A DNA stretch of 64,000 bases from Sipunculus nudus (Eukaryota; Annelida; Sipuncula; Golfingiida; Sipunculidae), in assembly GCA_026874595.1 (NCBI GenBank), contig CM049313.1, positions 57,059,159-57,123,158 on the forward strand. The letters are read 5' to 3'. Positions within the stretch are counted from its first letter, which is position 1. Every line of letters starts with the position of its first letter. Positions 1 to 12,850 of this stretch are shown in pieces. A program made the translations under genes and the position numbers. The notes beneath the pieces were generated by a model, which did no database searches, was not told where the DNA came from, and saw nothing but the letters and a program-made list of their open reading frames with translations.

Positions 1-1186
1 CAGCCAAAATTCACTAGACTTGAACCATTCAAACAAATTTGAGTAAGAAGGTATAAGAGAATATTTCTTTAAAATATTGAAAAATTTGGCTGGACCATTT
101 CGGAGGAAAAGATTTTTAAACGTTTCTTTGGCCTTTTCTCTAAAAAAATCTAAGAAAATGCAGTTAGCCAAAAAAAAAAGGAAATCCCGACAGAGTTATT
201 CAGATGGCTATTTTTTTGCATAAATTTCGTGGTGCTAGCTCCTGTCGTTTTCGAGATAGTATATGGGACGACCGACGCCGGACGACGCCACACCATTACA
301 TTAGCTCACAGGTTCGCTAAAAAGGACATCAAGCAACGTTTCCAAAAGCGCCTAAGAAAACGCGAAATTGAATACGATAAAATCGATTCTATGGTATAGT
401 CATCAAAGTGTCTGCAATAGAAGGCGATTTTCTGAACCGCATGAAAATTTATACGGTGCCTCGTCCACTTATCACAAAGACGCAAAATTGGTTAGCAACA
501 TGTGTCAAAGTACCGCAACATAAATAAATGTGGGACTTTATGTAAAATACGTCCAGCGCCATATTTTTATTTTCGGATAATTACAGATTCGAGCATGCGT
601 TTTATTATTGATTTATCACTGTGGTTAATTATTATAAATAAAAACATTTAATGAAACCAACATATCCGTTATTTTACTGACGAGAAAAGACTAGAAATCG
701 CATGTCGCATCGCATATATATTAAAACACCCCGCAAACCTTTTGCGAGTCCTGTTTCCTGCCAGGTCCACCTTCGCTTTCAGACTTATTTTTGAAACCAG
801 AAAATGAACCGGCATAAACTTGAACCGGACGACCTGAGAAATTTGAAAGAAACATAAGGCTGAGGAGGAAAATTTTATATTGGGGAAAGAAAGACAAGAT
901 TAAAATACCCGAACCATAAAACCCTGTGGAAAGAATACAGGTCAAAACGGCCGTCATGCGGGCTGTAACGGTTGTAATTCTAGCGGGAAACCGCCCTCTG
1001 TTAATGGAACTGGCTATAAACGGTCGTCTAAGTGGCTGTAAAGACGTTTTCACACAGGATGCGTCAGAAACGAATTTCTTTGTCCGAACGGAAATTTACT
1101 GTACGAACTAAAAAATAAAACCCTTTATGTCATATTGGTGCATAAACATTTAATCCGAATGATCATATCCGTAAATGTACAATTTT
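1..1186. other. No gene seen; possible repeat remnant
   Basis: All frames hold only short unrecognised ORFs. At about 262-322 there is a CG-rich run built on CGACGCCGGACGACG, followed by TTAGCTCACAGG and a CGCTAAAA end. This resembles the end of an interspersed element of the bivalve type, but no partner end is visible in the window, so the call is weak. The rest is AT-rich, unassigned sequence. Confidence 0.5.
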
Positions 1187-1709
1187 TAGCTCAGCTGACT
1201 ATAAGTCATCTGAGCTATAGTCGTGGTCCATTGTCCGTCGTCCGTCCGTAGATGTGGCACGTTTTGAAACCGTAAGACCTAGGAATCCAAAATTCAGCAT
1301 AATGTTAGATGTCCCAAAGATCTCCTACCAAGCTGAAAACTGGGTCTTTGCGACTTCATTCCTTTGAGAAATTAAGGAAAAACCTCAATTTTTTATTAAA
1401 AACCTATTTTCACACTTCAGGACTGCCTAATATCAAAACCACTCATCTGTTTTTCCTCATATTTCCTATAAATAATCCTCCATATAATTCATATGTACAT
1501 GCCAGAAATTAGGTCTGTATTATATAATTTAAAAAAGTTATGGGCCCAAACATAATGCATTTTGTAAATAATCAGGAAAGAAATTTAATCACTTAACACA
1601 AAACTTGTTAAAGCTAAGCACTTTTTTCCAGTAATATTACTTTTATTAATCAAAATTAAATTGTATACCCAAAATTAGATCAAAATCTTTTAAATTTTTT
1701 TAAATATTA

Positions 1710-2430
1710 GCAATTTTAAAAAATTGGTACCTTAAATTTTGCCCAACTTTGACCATGGCACGTTTTTTCCTGTAACTGCTGTGGATTTAATTTTCAAAGC
1801 ATGTTTTTGTTAGCATTTCAACTGTGAACACCAAAAATTTGAAACCAGTTGATCAAAAACTGTAGATTTTATTCAAGTTTTCAAGCACCATGTCACATAT
1901 TGCTAGTGTTATGCAGTTTGCTAGAGCTCAGCTCCCGAGCTTCAGCTCCAAGTTCCTTAAATTTGGCATACAGTTAGATTTCTCCAAAATCCCCTACCAT
2001 GCCAAGAATTTGGTCACTAAGACTTAATTCCTTCGAGATATTAATGAAAAACTTCATTTTTCCGTTAAAAACCCATTGTTACACTTTAAGACTGCCTAAT
2101 ATCAAAACCACTAATCTGACTTTGATCATATATAATATACATATTTTTCTATACATTCACTATGCACATGCCAGAAATGATGTCAGTATTGCGTATTTTT
2201 TTTTAAGTTATGGGCCCAAACATAATGCACTTTTTTAAAAATCAAGAAATATATTTACTCACCTAAGATGAGAATTGCTGAAGCTGGAGACTTTTTGTCA
2301 GGAATATAACTTTATTTAATCAAGATTCGATTGTTTACCCAAAATTAGATCTGAATTTTGCAAATTTTTCAAGTTATTAGCTTAAATAGAAAATCAGTAC
2401 CCTAAATTTTGTCCAACTTTGGCAATGGCA
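1710..2430 (+). repeat. About 690-base block, copy 1 (partner 5015-5760)
   Basis: The stretch from GGTACCTTAAATTTTGCCC through CAGCTCC...CAGCTCCAAG to the next GGCACGTTTTTT is repeated in the same direction at about 5015-5760. By eye it is about 90% identical, including the unusual GAGCTCAGCTCCC segment. The second left end of the family (2438) begins immediately after GGCACGTTTTTT of this copy, whereas the partner continues into GTTTCCCGTGAGCACTG. This suggests insertion of one copy into another at that point. Confidence 0.7.
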
Positions 2431-4346
2431 CGTTTTTTAGCTCAGCTGACTGTAAGTCATCTGAGCTATAGTCGTGGTCCTTTGTCCGTCGTCCGTCCGG
2501 CCGTCTGGCCGTCCGGCCGTCCGTCCGTTAACAGGGCACGTTTTAAAACCGTTGGACCTATGAATCCAAAATTCTGCGTACCATTAGATGTCCCCAAAAT
2601 CTCCTACCATCCCAAAAATTGGGTTATTAGAACTTCGTTCCTTCGAGATATTAAGGAAAAAACCTCCGTTTTCCATAAAAAAGCAATTGTTACACTTCAA
2701 GTCTGCCTAATATCAAAACCACTGATCTGTTTTTGATCATATTTAGTATTCATATTCTTCCATACATTTTCTGTGCACATACCAAAAATTAGGTCAGTAT
2801 TGGGTATTATTTTGAAATTATAGGCCCAAATATAATGCAATTTTTTTTAAATCAGGAAATATATTTGCTCACTTAACAATAGAATTGCTGAAGCTGAAGA
2901 CTTTTTTTCAGGAATATAACTTTTTTTATTCAAGATTCAATTGTTTGCCCAAAATTAGATCTGAATTTTGCAAATTTTTCAAGTTATTAGCATAAATAAA
3001 AAATCAATACCTTAAATTTTGTCCAACTTTGGCAGTGGCACGTTTTTTCCCTGTAAGCACTGTTGATTTAATTTTCACAGCATATATACATAAGGATTTA
3101 ATCTTTTAAAATCTGAAATTTCAAAGAAATTGTTTGAAAAGAGTAGCTTTTATTCAAGTTTTCATACACCATGTCAAGTGTTGTTTACATCTGGCCCATC
3201 TAGTAGTACAGCCTTCACTTGCATTATGTAACCCACCCCAGGCAGCTTGCCTTGACCCAGCTTGGCCACTACTAGCAGGCTTCTCCTCTGCCCTGCACTC
3301 AACCCCCCCCCCCCCCCCCCAGCTGTTGCATAAACTAGATGAATGTTATAACTTTCTGTATTTTATTTTATTCTTGGACATGCTACATTTTAGATTTTGT
3401 ATTGTACCACCAGGGTTACAATGATTAAAGTGCACAATTAATTGTGTCCACAAAGTGATGTATTGCTATGAAAGTGTGGATGTTCATCAGATAAGTAATG
3501 CTTTACTTCAAAAGAGTAAAACTTCACCAGGTGTAAAATTGACTATTAATTCCAGTTATTAATTATAGCTGAGATTGTAATTAGCATAATGATATTGTTT
3601 GTCCCTCATTCAACCAACATTTTGTATACTTTATTTGAAAAGATGTTTTTATTTTATCAAATTTACTGAATTTTTTATTTTATTTTGGTGAATAAAATTA
3701 AGCATGTCCTGAAAACTCCAATGTGCAAAACTTTTTAAAAGGGATTCAAGGAATAATTTTGTAGATGCCATGTTGTGGCATTATTTTCTTTTACATTCAG
3801 TTTAAACATTTGATTTAAAAATAATAAAATATATGTGTATGCATAATATGACCCAATGTGAGCTACAATTTGGATATGTAATGATTGCAACTTAGAATTC
3901 TAATATTTTAACTTATATTTTCACTTTTATATTACAAATTTATAACACTTGTAAATAAAAAAAAATGAATCAGATAAAAACTACTATTGAAAAAAGTGGA
4001 TATGCTTAAAAAAAAATAGGCTTATATATTAACTTAAATGCATTATTCCCTTGAAAGTGAAATGACGGTATTAGTCCATTCTGTCCACTTGCCTGTCTAT
4101 CTGTAAATTTTTCATATGCATCACAGTATCTCAAAACTTTTACTGTTTTTTTTTTTTCATGACAGTCTTGTCAGAGTATTAGTTTGCAATCATATATTGA
4201 GAACTTTACTATAACCAAGTAGGAGGGCCCTTTCCTCTTAGTTTCTCATATGCTTATATAAATATAAAACATTACAATAAAATATTTTTCATATTTTGCA
4301 TTTGCTAAAATTTCAAACTTTTGTCGTGACCCATGGGTCCTTTGTT

Positions 4347-4512
4347 TATATTCTGGATTCTCAACATCATTGTTTGGCTTAAACTGAATAAATACCAGAC
4401 ATGGTGCAAATACTTTGCAAATGTATATGAATATGAATATGAATATGTACTCCATTATAAAATTTCTTGCATAAGAATGGGAATTCAGGTAAAAATGAAA
4501 GTATTTGAATAC
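4347..4512 (+). repeat. Direct repeat, copy 1 (partner 5977-6145)
   Basis: The block from TATATTCTGGATTCTCAACA through ATACCAGACATGGTGC to AATGGGAATTCAGG is repeated at 5977-6145 with few differences. Copy 1 abuts the variant right end of the interspersed family. The overlapping minus-strand ORFs of both copies share the same peptide only because the DNA is duplicated. Confidence 0.7.
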
Positions 4513-5014
4513 CAGTGCATAAAAATGGGGATTTATGACAAACATTTGTTCATTATTTTCCTGCATCAGCATAATTTGAGATGAGGCTTTGTTTGCCATG
4601 TTTTATGTTGTTAATTAGTTATATTTCAACTGTATATATTTCATAAAAAAACATATTTAATAATATATATTATACAAAAAAAAGATTCGATTGAACAAAT
4701 GTGTAAACTACTGAAATGTCAACAGTTAATCGAAAAACCAACTAATGATCATGGTAATAGTACAGATCATTTGTTCACAAACTGCTCACATGCTTTAGTT
4801 TCAACATTAGGAAACACATGGTCAGGTCACAAAATATTATTTGCAACAATTTCTTGCTCATCAATACAAACCAATCAAATAAACCAACCATGGCCTTTAT
4901 TACCTCTTCCTCTTACACTTTATCTCCATTTGATATTATTTTAGATTTTTACCTTCAAGGTTAACGTCAGCTGAGCACAGTGACCCATAGGTCCCTTGTT
5001 TAAAATTTTAATAA

Positions 5015-5760
5015 AAATAAAAAATTGGTACCTTAAATTTTGCCCAACTTTGACCATGGCACGTTTTTTTCCTGTAAGTACTGTGGATTTAATTTTCACA
5101 GCATGTTTTTGTTAGCATTTCAACTGTTAACACCAAAAATTTGAAACCAGTTGATCAAAAACTGTAGATTTTAATCAAGTTTTCAAGCACCATGTAACAT
5201 ATTGTTTACATCAAACTAGTGTTATGCAGTTTGCAAGAGCTCAGCTCCCCAGCTTCAGCTCTAAGTTCCTTAAATTTCGGCATACAGTTAGATGTCTCGA
5301 AAATCCCCTACCATGCCAAGAATTTGTTCACTAGGACTTAATACCTTCGAGATATTAATGAAAAACTTCATTTTTCCATTCAAAACCCATTGTTACACTT
5401 CAAGACTGCCTAATATCAAAACCACTGATCTGACTTTAATCATAAATAATATACATATTTTTCATTCTCTATGCACATGCCAGAAATGATGTCAGTATTG
5501 CGTAATTGTTTTAAGTTATGGGCCCAAACATAATGCACTTTGTAAAAAATCAAGAAATATATTTACTCCCTTAACAAGGGCATTGCTGAAGCTAGAGATT
5601 TTTTTGTCAGGGATGTAACATTATTTAATCAAGATTCAATTGAATTCCCCAAAATTAGTTCTGAATTTTTCAAATTTTATAAGTTATTAGTATAAATATA
5701 AAATTAGTACCTTAAATTTTGCCCAACTGTGATCATGGCACGTTTGTTTCCCGTGAGCAC
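5015..5760 (+). repeat. About 690-base block, copy 2 (partner 1710-2430)
   Basis: Direct-orientation partner of 1710-2430, with the same landmarks (CCATGGCACG, CAAGCACCATGT, CCTACCATGCC, ATGGGCCCAAACATAATGCA) in the same order and scattered substitutions. It starts right after the right end at 5001. Confidence 0.7.
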
Positions 5761-5976
5761 TGTTGATATAATTTTCATATCATGCACACACAAGGATTTC
5801 AGCTTTTTAGTTTAGAAAGCTGAAAGAAATTGGCCAAAAATTGTAGCTTTTATTAATGTTTTTTATGAGACCCTGTCAGACTTTGGCTCTAAAAATAACT
5901 AAAAAGTTATTTTTTAATATAAATAAAAGCCATAAAACCAGGTACTTATGATCATTATTTAAATGTGTGAATTTTG

Positions 5977-6145
5977 TATATTCTGGATTCTCAACATCAT
6001 TGTTTGGTGAAAACTGAATAAATACCAGACATGGTGCGAATACTTTGTAATTGTATTTAAATAGGAATATGATTATGTACTCCATTATAAAATTTCTTGC
6101 ATAAAGAATGGGAATTCAGGTAAAAATGAAAGTATATGAATACTC
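5977..6145 (+). repeat. Direct repeat, copy 2 (partner 4347-4512)
   Basis: Partner of 4347-4512 at roughly 1.6 kb spacing. It is followed by GAATGCATTCATGAATG, a short local duplication not present in copy 1. Confidence 0.7.
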
Positions 6146-6565
6146 GTGCAAATACTTTCAAAATGTATTCATGAATGCATTCATGAATATATTCTTTAAT
6201 ATTATTTTAATAATCATATCAGTTATATTTCATTTTAAAAAATCATATGATTCTCTTATTTGGGACAATATTTGTAATTTTTTTAAAATAAATAGTTAAA
6301 CTCTTATATTATATGTTCTGCTTATAAGTTATATGGCCAAGTCAAAATCTGTGTGACAATAGTACTCCATTTGTTAATAAAATAAATGAAATCAATCCTC
6401 TTCCCTGTCTCCAAAGGTAAAAAAAATACATAAGCTAAACAACAACAACTCATAATACAGCTTATATTTATTACCACACAAAGCCAGCATGTGCCTCATT
6501 TCTAAATAATATTTTTTTTTATCATATTTAACAGCTGAGCGTCGTGACCCATAGGTCCCTTGTTT

Positions 6566-7894
6566 GTCGTTCACATCGGACAAGAATACCTTTGTTTCGC
6601 CTTCAACACAAAAGAGCCGGAACATTTATAACCAGACTGGTTCATTTGTACGTTACCCATCTGATATATAACACTATAACAAAGAAATGTTGTTTCCTTG
6701 TATACTGTTTTGAAATTATGTTATAAAAAACAGGCCGCCGGGGATTATTTTAATTTTTAATCACATCAATTTAATTAAACAGATGTTTAAAACTTTTCTG
6801 TAGTTCCAATGATTTTCCCATTTAATTCATGTTTCTTTTATATATAATATTTATGATTTCCTGACAAAATTAAATTTTAATCAAAGGAGTTTTCAATTGC
6901 CGTTTGACCACTCTTTTTAATTTACAGTCGTAGACATAAAAGGGGACTTTTTATATGTATAGTTAAAACACAACAAAACACTTCATTCCCCGAAATGATG
7001 AATATGAAATATGTAGAGTTTAAGTCCAGAAGCGGATCCGGGGGGAGGGGGTCCAGAGGTCCGGACCCCCCCCCCTTTTTTTTCACCCGAAGCAACCTTT
7101 TTTTAAGGGGTTTAAGACGTAACCCCACCTCGAACAAAAAATCCGCGATAAATATAACACAACTTTTTTAATGTGTCATAAATCAATATGATTTTAGTTC
7201 AACGCTTTGCAAATAAACAGACATTTCTAAGCTGTGTGCAGACTGTTATAAATCTCGTTGGCAAATTTGAAAATCATACACAAATCAAATTAAACAAGTG
7301 ATTTAAACATAAATTTAACCTTTATCAATAGCATTTGTAATGGAATCTGTTCTGTTGAAACAACAGGTTGCTCAGTTATTTTTAAAGGCATGTTAAAATT
7401 GGAGTCTGGGTCCAGTCACTGGTTAAAATCTGTCATCTGTAAACATAACCATAGCCTGGTACCTGACAAGGCCCGATAATTTTCAATTATACCTGGATGG
7501 AATTTTAAACACACTTGTTCAACTGAGGGTCCAGGTCCGCATGTCTGATTCGGTATAGAGACCCTTATTTCATGCTATAATAAACACTCGATAAAAGCGA
7601 GAGCCGTCTCGGTTTAGCAGTTTCAAAGTGCTGTCTGAATACAAACAAGTTTTATGACACGCCGTATATTATACGTAAATGGTATCCTGACATTCCGGTG
7701 AATGAAAATATGAAATATAGGACATATCTGTCAACATTTTCATTTCAATGTGCTCAAAGGGAGCGGTACTGAAGCGGTACTGCTGATGGGAAAGGTTGGG
7801 CTGTCATTGGTTAATGATCGGTAGTGATTATTTTAGTGAAAGGTATAACAAACATGCGTTACATAAAACGGACAGAAATCCAATTTGTTATTAT
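6566..7894. other. No gene seen; contains a polyG/polyC repeat
   Basis: Only short ORFs without recognisable motifs. The one structured part is the GGATCC-polyG repeat near 7031-7130, listed separately. The sequence around 7380-7780 is unassigned. Confidence 0.5.
7031..7130 (+). repeat. GGATCC-G-tract / C-tract interspersed repeat
   Basis: AGCGGATCCGGGGGGAGGGG is followed by a second inverted run of C, then an A/T-rich segment. A related arrangement in the opposite orientation lies at 54400-54545, ending TTGGATCCGCG. The paired G and C tracts can fold back. It is probably a small non-autonomous element; its ends are not defined. Confidence 0.5.
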
Positions 7895-9159
7895 GCTCAG
7901 CTGACTGTAAATCAACTGAGCTACAGTGTTCGGTCAGTGTTCGTCGTCCGTCCGTCTGTCGTTTTGTACGAATCTGCACACTGTTAGATGTCCCCAAGTT
8001 GTCTTGCCAAACCTATAATTAGGTCACTGTGACTTTGTTCCTTCGAGATATTGAGGAAAAACCTCCATCTTTTCATTAAAAGCCTATTGTAATACTTCAA
8101 ACTGCCTAATATTATAAAACGACTTATTTTGTTTTGTTTATATTTAGTATTTTGTTTATGTTATTTATATTTATCAATGTTTTCTATCATCATGCAAGAA
8201 ATTAGGTCAATATTGCGTAATTGATTGGAGTTATGGGCCCAAACATAAAGTATATTGTCATATATCAAGAAAGATATTTATCCATGGTATATTGTGACTA
8301 TTGCAGCTAGTGAGCCTTTTTCCAGCATTTAACTGTATATAATTGAGATTTAATTGTTCACCAGAAATTAGGCCTAAACTCTAAATATTTTTCAAGTTAT
8401 TGGCATAAATTTATAATCAGTGCCTAAAATTTTGTCTAACTTTGACCATGGCCTATTTTGTCCTGGAAGCACTGTTAATTTGATTTTCACATTTGGTATA
8501 CACTAAAGGTTTAAATCTTTCAAAATCTGAATTTTGAAAGCAATTGGTCAAAAAGTGTAGCTTTGATTCAGGTTTTCAACCACCATGTCAAGTATTGTTT
8601 ACATGAAGCCAGCCCAGTACAGTGGTGGCTCTAATCATAATCACATAGGTAAAAAAATACATGCTTAGTTTCATTTCCAATTTTTTCCTTATTGGTTAAT
8701 AAAATGGATTAATGCCACAATTTTCATTTGTTTAACAATGCGATGTTTACAAGAATGGCTTGTTTTAACATACTTATTACAATTTGGTTTATTCTAATTT
8801 GAAAAAAGAAAACTTGATTTTTAAGTTATTTCAAGTTAATAAATTAAACGTGTGTTATTATTCATAGATCAACTCATTTCCAAATTCTTCCTTTTTTATA
8901 ATTAACAAGCATATTACAGTCACTTAGTTGAGATACCGATCCTTATATACAAATATGTTTTCATGAGAGACTTCTATATCTTTCATGTAGCCTATAAAAG
9001 TACACAAGTAACTTCAGAGGTGTGTATTTTGTATATTTCTTAAATAATGATATTCAAAATGTTTTTGCTGTTGCCAGATTTTAATATGTAAGGTTTTCAT
9101 AAACGTTTTCTCATTATCTAAATTCAGCTAGGCGCCGTGTCCCTATGTCCCTTGTTTTT
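7895..9159 (+). mobile_element. Single-unit copy of the GCTCAGCTGAC repeat family
   Basis: Begins GCTCAGCTGACTGTAA, with the hairpin partner AACTGAGC, then CGTCGTCCGTCCGTC. It continues through the family landmarks GTTAGATGTCCCCAAG, ATGGGCCCAAACATAAAG and CTTTGACCATGGCC. It ends with CAGCTAGGCGCCGTGTCC then CCTATGTCCCTTGTTTTT. At about 1.27 kb this is the simplest copy in the window and probably shows the basic element. It is more diverged than the 1.2-6.6 kb copies. No coding capacity is visible. Confidence 0.7.
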
Positions 9160-10771
9160 CACCCAGATCACTACTGGATGAACTTCAATTACACTAGTCA
9201 TATAAAGAGGCTATTCACAAAGCAGGTACGTTAAATGTACGTTTTCTCCTTAAAATATCATGATAACTTCCAATAATGCGTTCCAAAACCGTTTTCTTTC
9301 TCTTGCACACACGTGGATATAAACTTGAATCAGGCGCGATCAGTGGCTGACGTTTTAACAAAGCCCGCACGCCACGTGGTACCTCCAAAAATATTTCTTC
9401 TGTGTTTCTTCTCTTTCGTGTTTCCACTCCTTGCGCGTGAGTTTTCGCGCATGCGCAAGATCGGACGTAAAGTCCACGTAAAGTCTTATTTATCATGATA
9501 AGCAGACACACGTGGAATGTGTTCACTCACACACAGGTGAATTGTTAAACAGGTGAATTGGAGGTCCAGGAATTTTAAGTCCATGTTTCTGGGATAATTT
9601 TGCTTGGGACTTTTATCTTTAGCCAAAATGTAATAACTTCGCGAGACTCATTGTTTCAATTGTTTATATATCCTTGAAATATAGTTCATATTAAACAGAA
9701 TATCAGAATATACGTGTAGATCGGTAACATGGGACGCGAATCATCGGCACCCTTTTCAATATTTCAGCATAATGACGGAACAGCCGATTGAGTTGTTTAC
9801 CTCTCGTTATAAAGCAGCCATTGTAACTGTTATTCCTAGACAAGGAAGCTGTCGCGGCAGCTTGCCCACCTACACGTCGATATTTAACTTATGGAGACGT
9901 CGCAGGCTCTATCAGTTTAACTTTAAAAAGGCCTGTAAGTCATGTTTTCATGGCTAGGAATCGGTGTAACTGTGTCTTGTTCAGTTTAGTGAGGTGGTCT
10001 AAGCAGCTACAAGTATTGCTACTTACAAACATTCAAAAGGAAAATGAAACCACCGCCCTTGCGAGACTAATAACCCATCCAAAGTCTCCAACCCTCCTCC
10101 CATCCCCGGGTTACCCGCACGTAATCAATAGCAGGAAATAAATAGGCTTTGTCACTTAAAATAAGGTCAATTAAAAAAAAAATGTTACCAGGTGCAAACC
10201 TGTCACGTATGACAATTATTCTGACAAAAAGGTTAGTGTTGAAAAGCAGCCATGCACAAACACAACCGGAACTAAGTGATAAAGGGAAACAGGCTATGGA
10301 GTGTGTGATCCTGTCACCAGGACTCACTGCAGTGATGATGTAACAAATGCACACCGCGTGCTGAAACAACCACGCGGGTCACTAGGAAAGGCAACCAAAA
10401 TACAAGGTCAATGGGTCTAGTGCAAATCCATCAACTATGGATATGAGATATGAGGTAAAATATATGAAGGCGAGATAAAGACCTGTTAAATATATATATT
10501 ATATATACTGTTCATAGGTTGACCGAAATTTGGTACCATACTCTCAAAACAACTTCACGGTTATCACTTCATGAACAAGATATTTTACACAGTGCGATAC
10601 TCCGTATTTCCGACAGATGGGCTTTAACGGATATTCTATATTCCTTGCATTGAAAGCATAAGTTTGTAACCGTCTTTTAAGCAACCAACATAGTTGCTTT
10701 TATTTGCCAAGTTAACTACGTCACATATTGACATAAATGTACTTCACCCCCGAGAGATATTAATGATCAGT
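9160..10771. other. No gene seen
   Basis: GC content is somewhat higher around 9290-9500 and 9770-10370. Short ORFs occur on both strands but none has a recognisable domain. No repeat with a partner elsewhere in the window was spotted. Confidence 0.5.
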
Positions 10772-10782
10772 CATAATATAGG

Positions 10783-11087
10783 TAGTGGGGGCGGTGGTGT
10801 AATGGTTAAGGTGCCGGGCTCATGATCGAGACTTCGTGAGTTCGGTCAGACCCTCACCGTGCCAAGACCCTTAGGCAAGGTCCCAACCGTAAGTGTGCCT
10901 CTTTCCACCCAGCAGTAGAAATGGGCACCAGTAGATACTGGGAAGGTAACCTGCGATGGACTAGCGTCCCATCCAGGAGGAGTCTAACTCCTAAGTCGCT
11001 TCACGCTACAGAAACCGGGATAAGCTCCGGCCTGATGAGCCATTATGCTTGGGTGTAAAAGCCGAGCAGACTCTACCTTACCTTTAC
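10783..11087 (+). mobile_element. tRNA-derived SINE with perfect 11-base target-site duplication
   Basis: The head has a tRNA-like RNA polymerase III promoter: A-box-like TGGTGTAATGG at 10795-10805 and a degenerate B box in GAGTTCGGTCAGACCC at 10838-10853. The body includes CCTGCGATGGACTAGCGTCC and CTACAGAAACCGGGATAAGC, a central block typical of molluscan SINEs as I recall them. The tail is CTACCTTACCTTTAC. CATAATATAGG flanks it exactly on both sides (10772-10782 and 11088-11098), so both ends are defined and the insertion is probably fairly recent. It needs a LINE partner to move. The family name (V-type or Meta-type) was not checked. Confidence 0.85.
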
Positions 11088-11098
11088 CATAATATAGG

Positions 11099-11539
11099 AG
11101 ATTTATCTACCTTTAGTCTTCTTTGAAGATTCTGTGGTTTTCTGAGAAGCCTTTCGTTCAATAAGGACATCTTATGAATTTTGTGGTCATCATCTCAGAG
11201 TATTATTATATATCAGCAAATAAAGATGGTCCATATTCTTTTAGATACTACCCTATCAACAACCATTATCATGATCTTTAATTAATTTTATGATATCACA
11301 TTCAATAACTTTCTCTTAATAAGGAAATTAACCTTGTTTGTAAGTAAATCTATGTAACGCTTTCAGGTGGATTAATAACTCACCAATCAGATATCACATT
11401 TCCCTTGAATCAGCACATATCAACATATTTTTTTTGCCAATGACATAAATAGCTTAAGAAAACTAGGGACCAATGGATATCGACGTTCAGTTGGATTTGT
11501 CGAAAAGGATATTTTTTTATGAATTTTTAAAAATGTCTG
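11099..11539. other. No gene seen
   Basis: AT-rich sequence with no ORF of note and no recognised repeat. Confidence 0.5.
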
Positions 11540-12850
11540 TCCCATGACTTTGACCCTTGATACCTTAGAAATCTAAAGAAATGACTATCCTTGAAGTTAC
11601 GCCATGCAGACTTTCATAACAATTCATCCAGCCATTCTTGATATAACTAGAACACTGACAGGTCAGGAAGAGCCCCGCAGAAGACTCATAAACTTTCAGT
11701 TAGGGCTGAGTAATGCTTGATAAAATATAAAAGAGGCCCAGATTACATGCAGAGTGGAGGGAACTGCCTCAAAACAGCATTAAACAACTGTACAAAGATG
11801 ATCGCTTCTGGATCAACGTTAGTTGTGTATAAAGATATAAGAGTGGATCTTCCCGAGAAAGAGAAGAATAATTTCCTCTGATGCATTAAACTGTAGGCCT
11901 GATCAGCATAACAATCAGAAGAATGGTCCTGTGAACTTGATCTTTGATCTTGTGATGTAAAAACCATTACCGTTCTTCCTCTATTGTTAGGTGATCTATA
12001 GGGGAATGATTTTGGACGAAAATTTTGCTAACAATGCGTCCACATGCTTTTCCAAGAAGTTGCTTTTGTGACCTTGACCTTTTACCTTGCAGCATCAAAC
12101 TATGAAGTATTCTTCTCCAGTTGGCAGGGAAGCCATATGAGAAAGATAGAGGGATGGAATGAAAAGTTTGGCTTAAAATGTGTCCACAAGCTATTTAGAG
12201 TCCACAACCTAGTTCCACAAATTTGTCGACAGATGGCCCCTGTGACCTTAACCTTTGACCTAGTGATCCCAAATCCCAAAAGTTTCTTGCGCTGTTGAAA
12301 AGTGAACATGTGTGGAAGATCGAAGGTTTGAGATGAAAAGTTTGGCTTTAATGCATCCACAATCTTTTTAAAGAAGTGAGTCCTGTGACCTTGACCTTGT
12401 GACCTCATGAACCAAAAATCAAAAGGATTCTTACTTTATTGTTGGGTCATATATAAGTCAAGTTAGAAAACTAATATGGCACACCAAACTTGAGTTATAA
12501 TCCGGAAACAAACTTGTGGACAGATGGTCCCTGTAAACCTGACCTTTTACCCTATTGCCCAAAAATCAAAAGGATTCTTCCCCTATTTGCAGGTTAGCTA
12601 TATGTGGAAGATGGAAGGTTTGGGATGACGAGTTTGGCCTAAAATACATCCACAATCTTTTTAAAGAAGTGGGTCCTGTGACTTTGATCTCATTACCTTA
12701 AAATCAAAAGCGTTCTTAATTAAGTCAAGTTTAAAACCAATATGTCAATCCAAACTGGAGTTATCATCCGGAAGAGAATTTGTGGACATACGGACAGACT
12801 GACGGACAGGGTGGTTACTATACGGCAAATGCTTATTCAAACAGGGCTCT
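11540..12850 (+). repeat. Tandemly reiterated TGACCTTGACCTT repeat region
   Basis: Phrases recur several times: CCTGTGACCTTGACCTT or variants (about 12067, 12240, 12384, 12533, 12675), CCAAAAATCAAAAGGATTCTT (12412, 12560), GATGAAAAGTTTGGCTT (12163, 12331), CATCCACAATCTTTTTAAAG (12354, 12648) and a TCCGGAA...TTGTGGACA end (12502, 12769). Spacing alternates between roughly 140 and 290 bases, so this is an imperfect tandem array of an interspersed element. No protein-coding function is inferred for the ORFs that cross it. Confidence 0.65.

Larger units (their letters stand above)
1187..6565 (+). mobile_element. Nested copies of an interspersed repeat family with GCTCAGCTGAC ends
   Basis: Left ends start at about 1187 and 2438 with GCTCAGCTGAC, then GTCATCTGAGC, which folds into an 11-base hairpin, then a CCGTCCGTCCG run. 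Right ends carry GTCAGCTGAGC (4966-4976, the exact reverse complement of the left start) or a variant, and finish GACCCATAGGTCCCTTGTTT near 5001 and 6565; a variant ends near 4346. Body landmarks recur: TTAGATGTCCC with CCTACCATGCC (about 1303, 1975, 2583, 5287) and CCATGGCACGTTTTTT (about 1752, 2422, 3032, 5055, 5733), giving a unit of about 610-680 bases. Two left ends against three right ends means nested or tandem copies. No transposase is visible, so the element is non-autonomous. A run of 18 C interrupts it at 3303-3320. The class is not resolved. Confidence 0.75.

Noticed and set aside
4246-4599. 117-codon minus-strand ORF with a similar ORF at 5876-6085
   Set aside because: The shared peptide follows from a duplicated repeat, both are AT-rich, and only part of the frame is kept.
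10795-10853. Possible tRNA gene
   Set aside because: Only promoter boxes are tRNA-like, the cloverleaf is incomplete and the sequence continues into a SINE body with target duplications.
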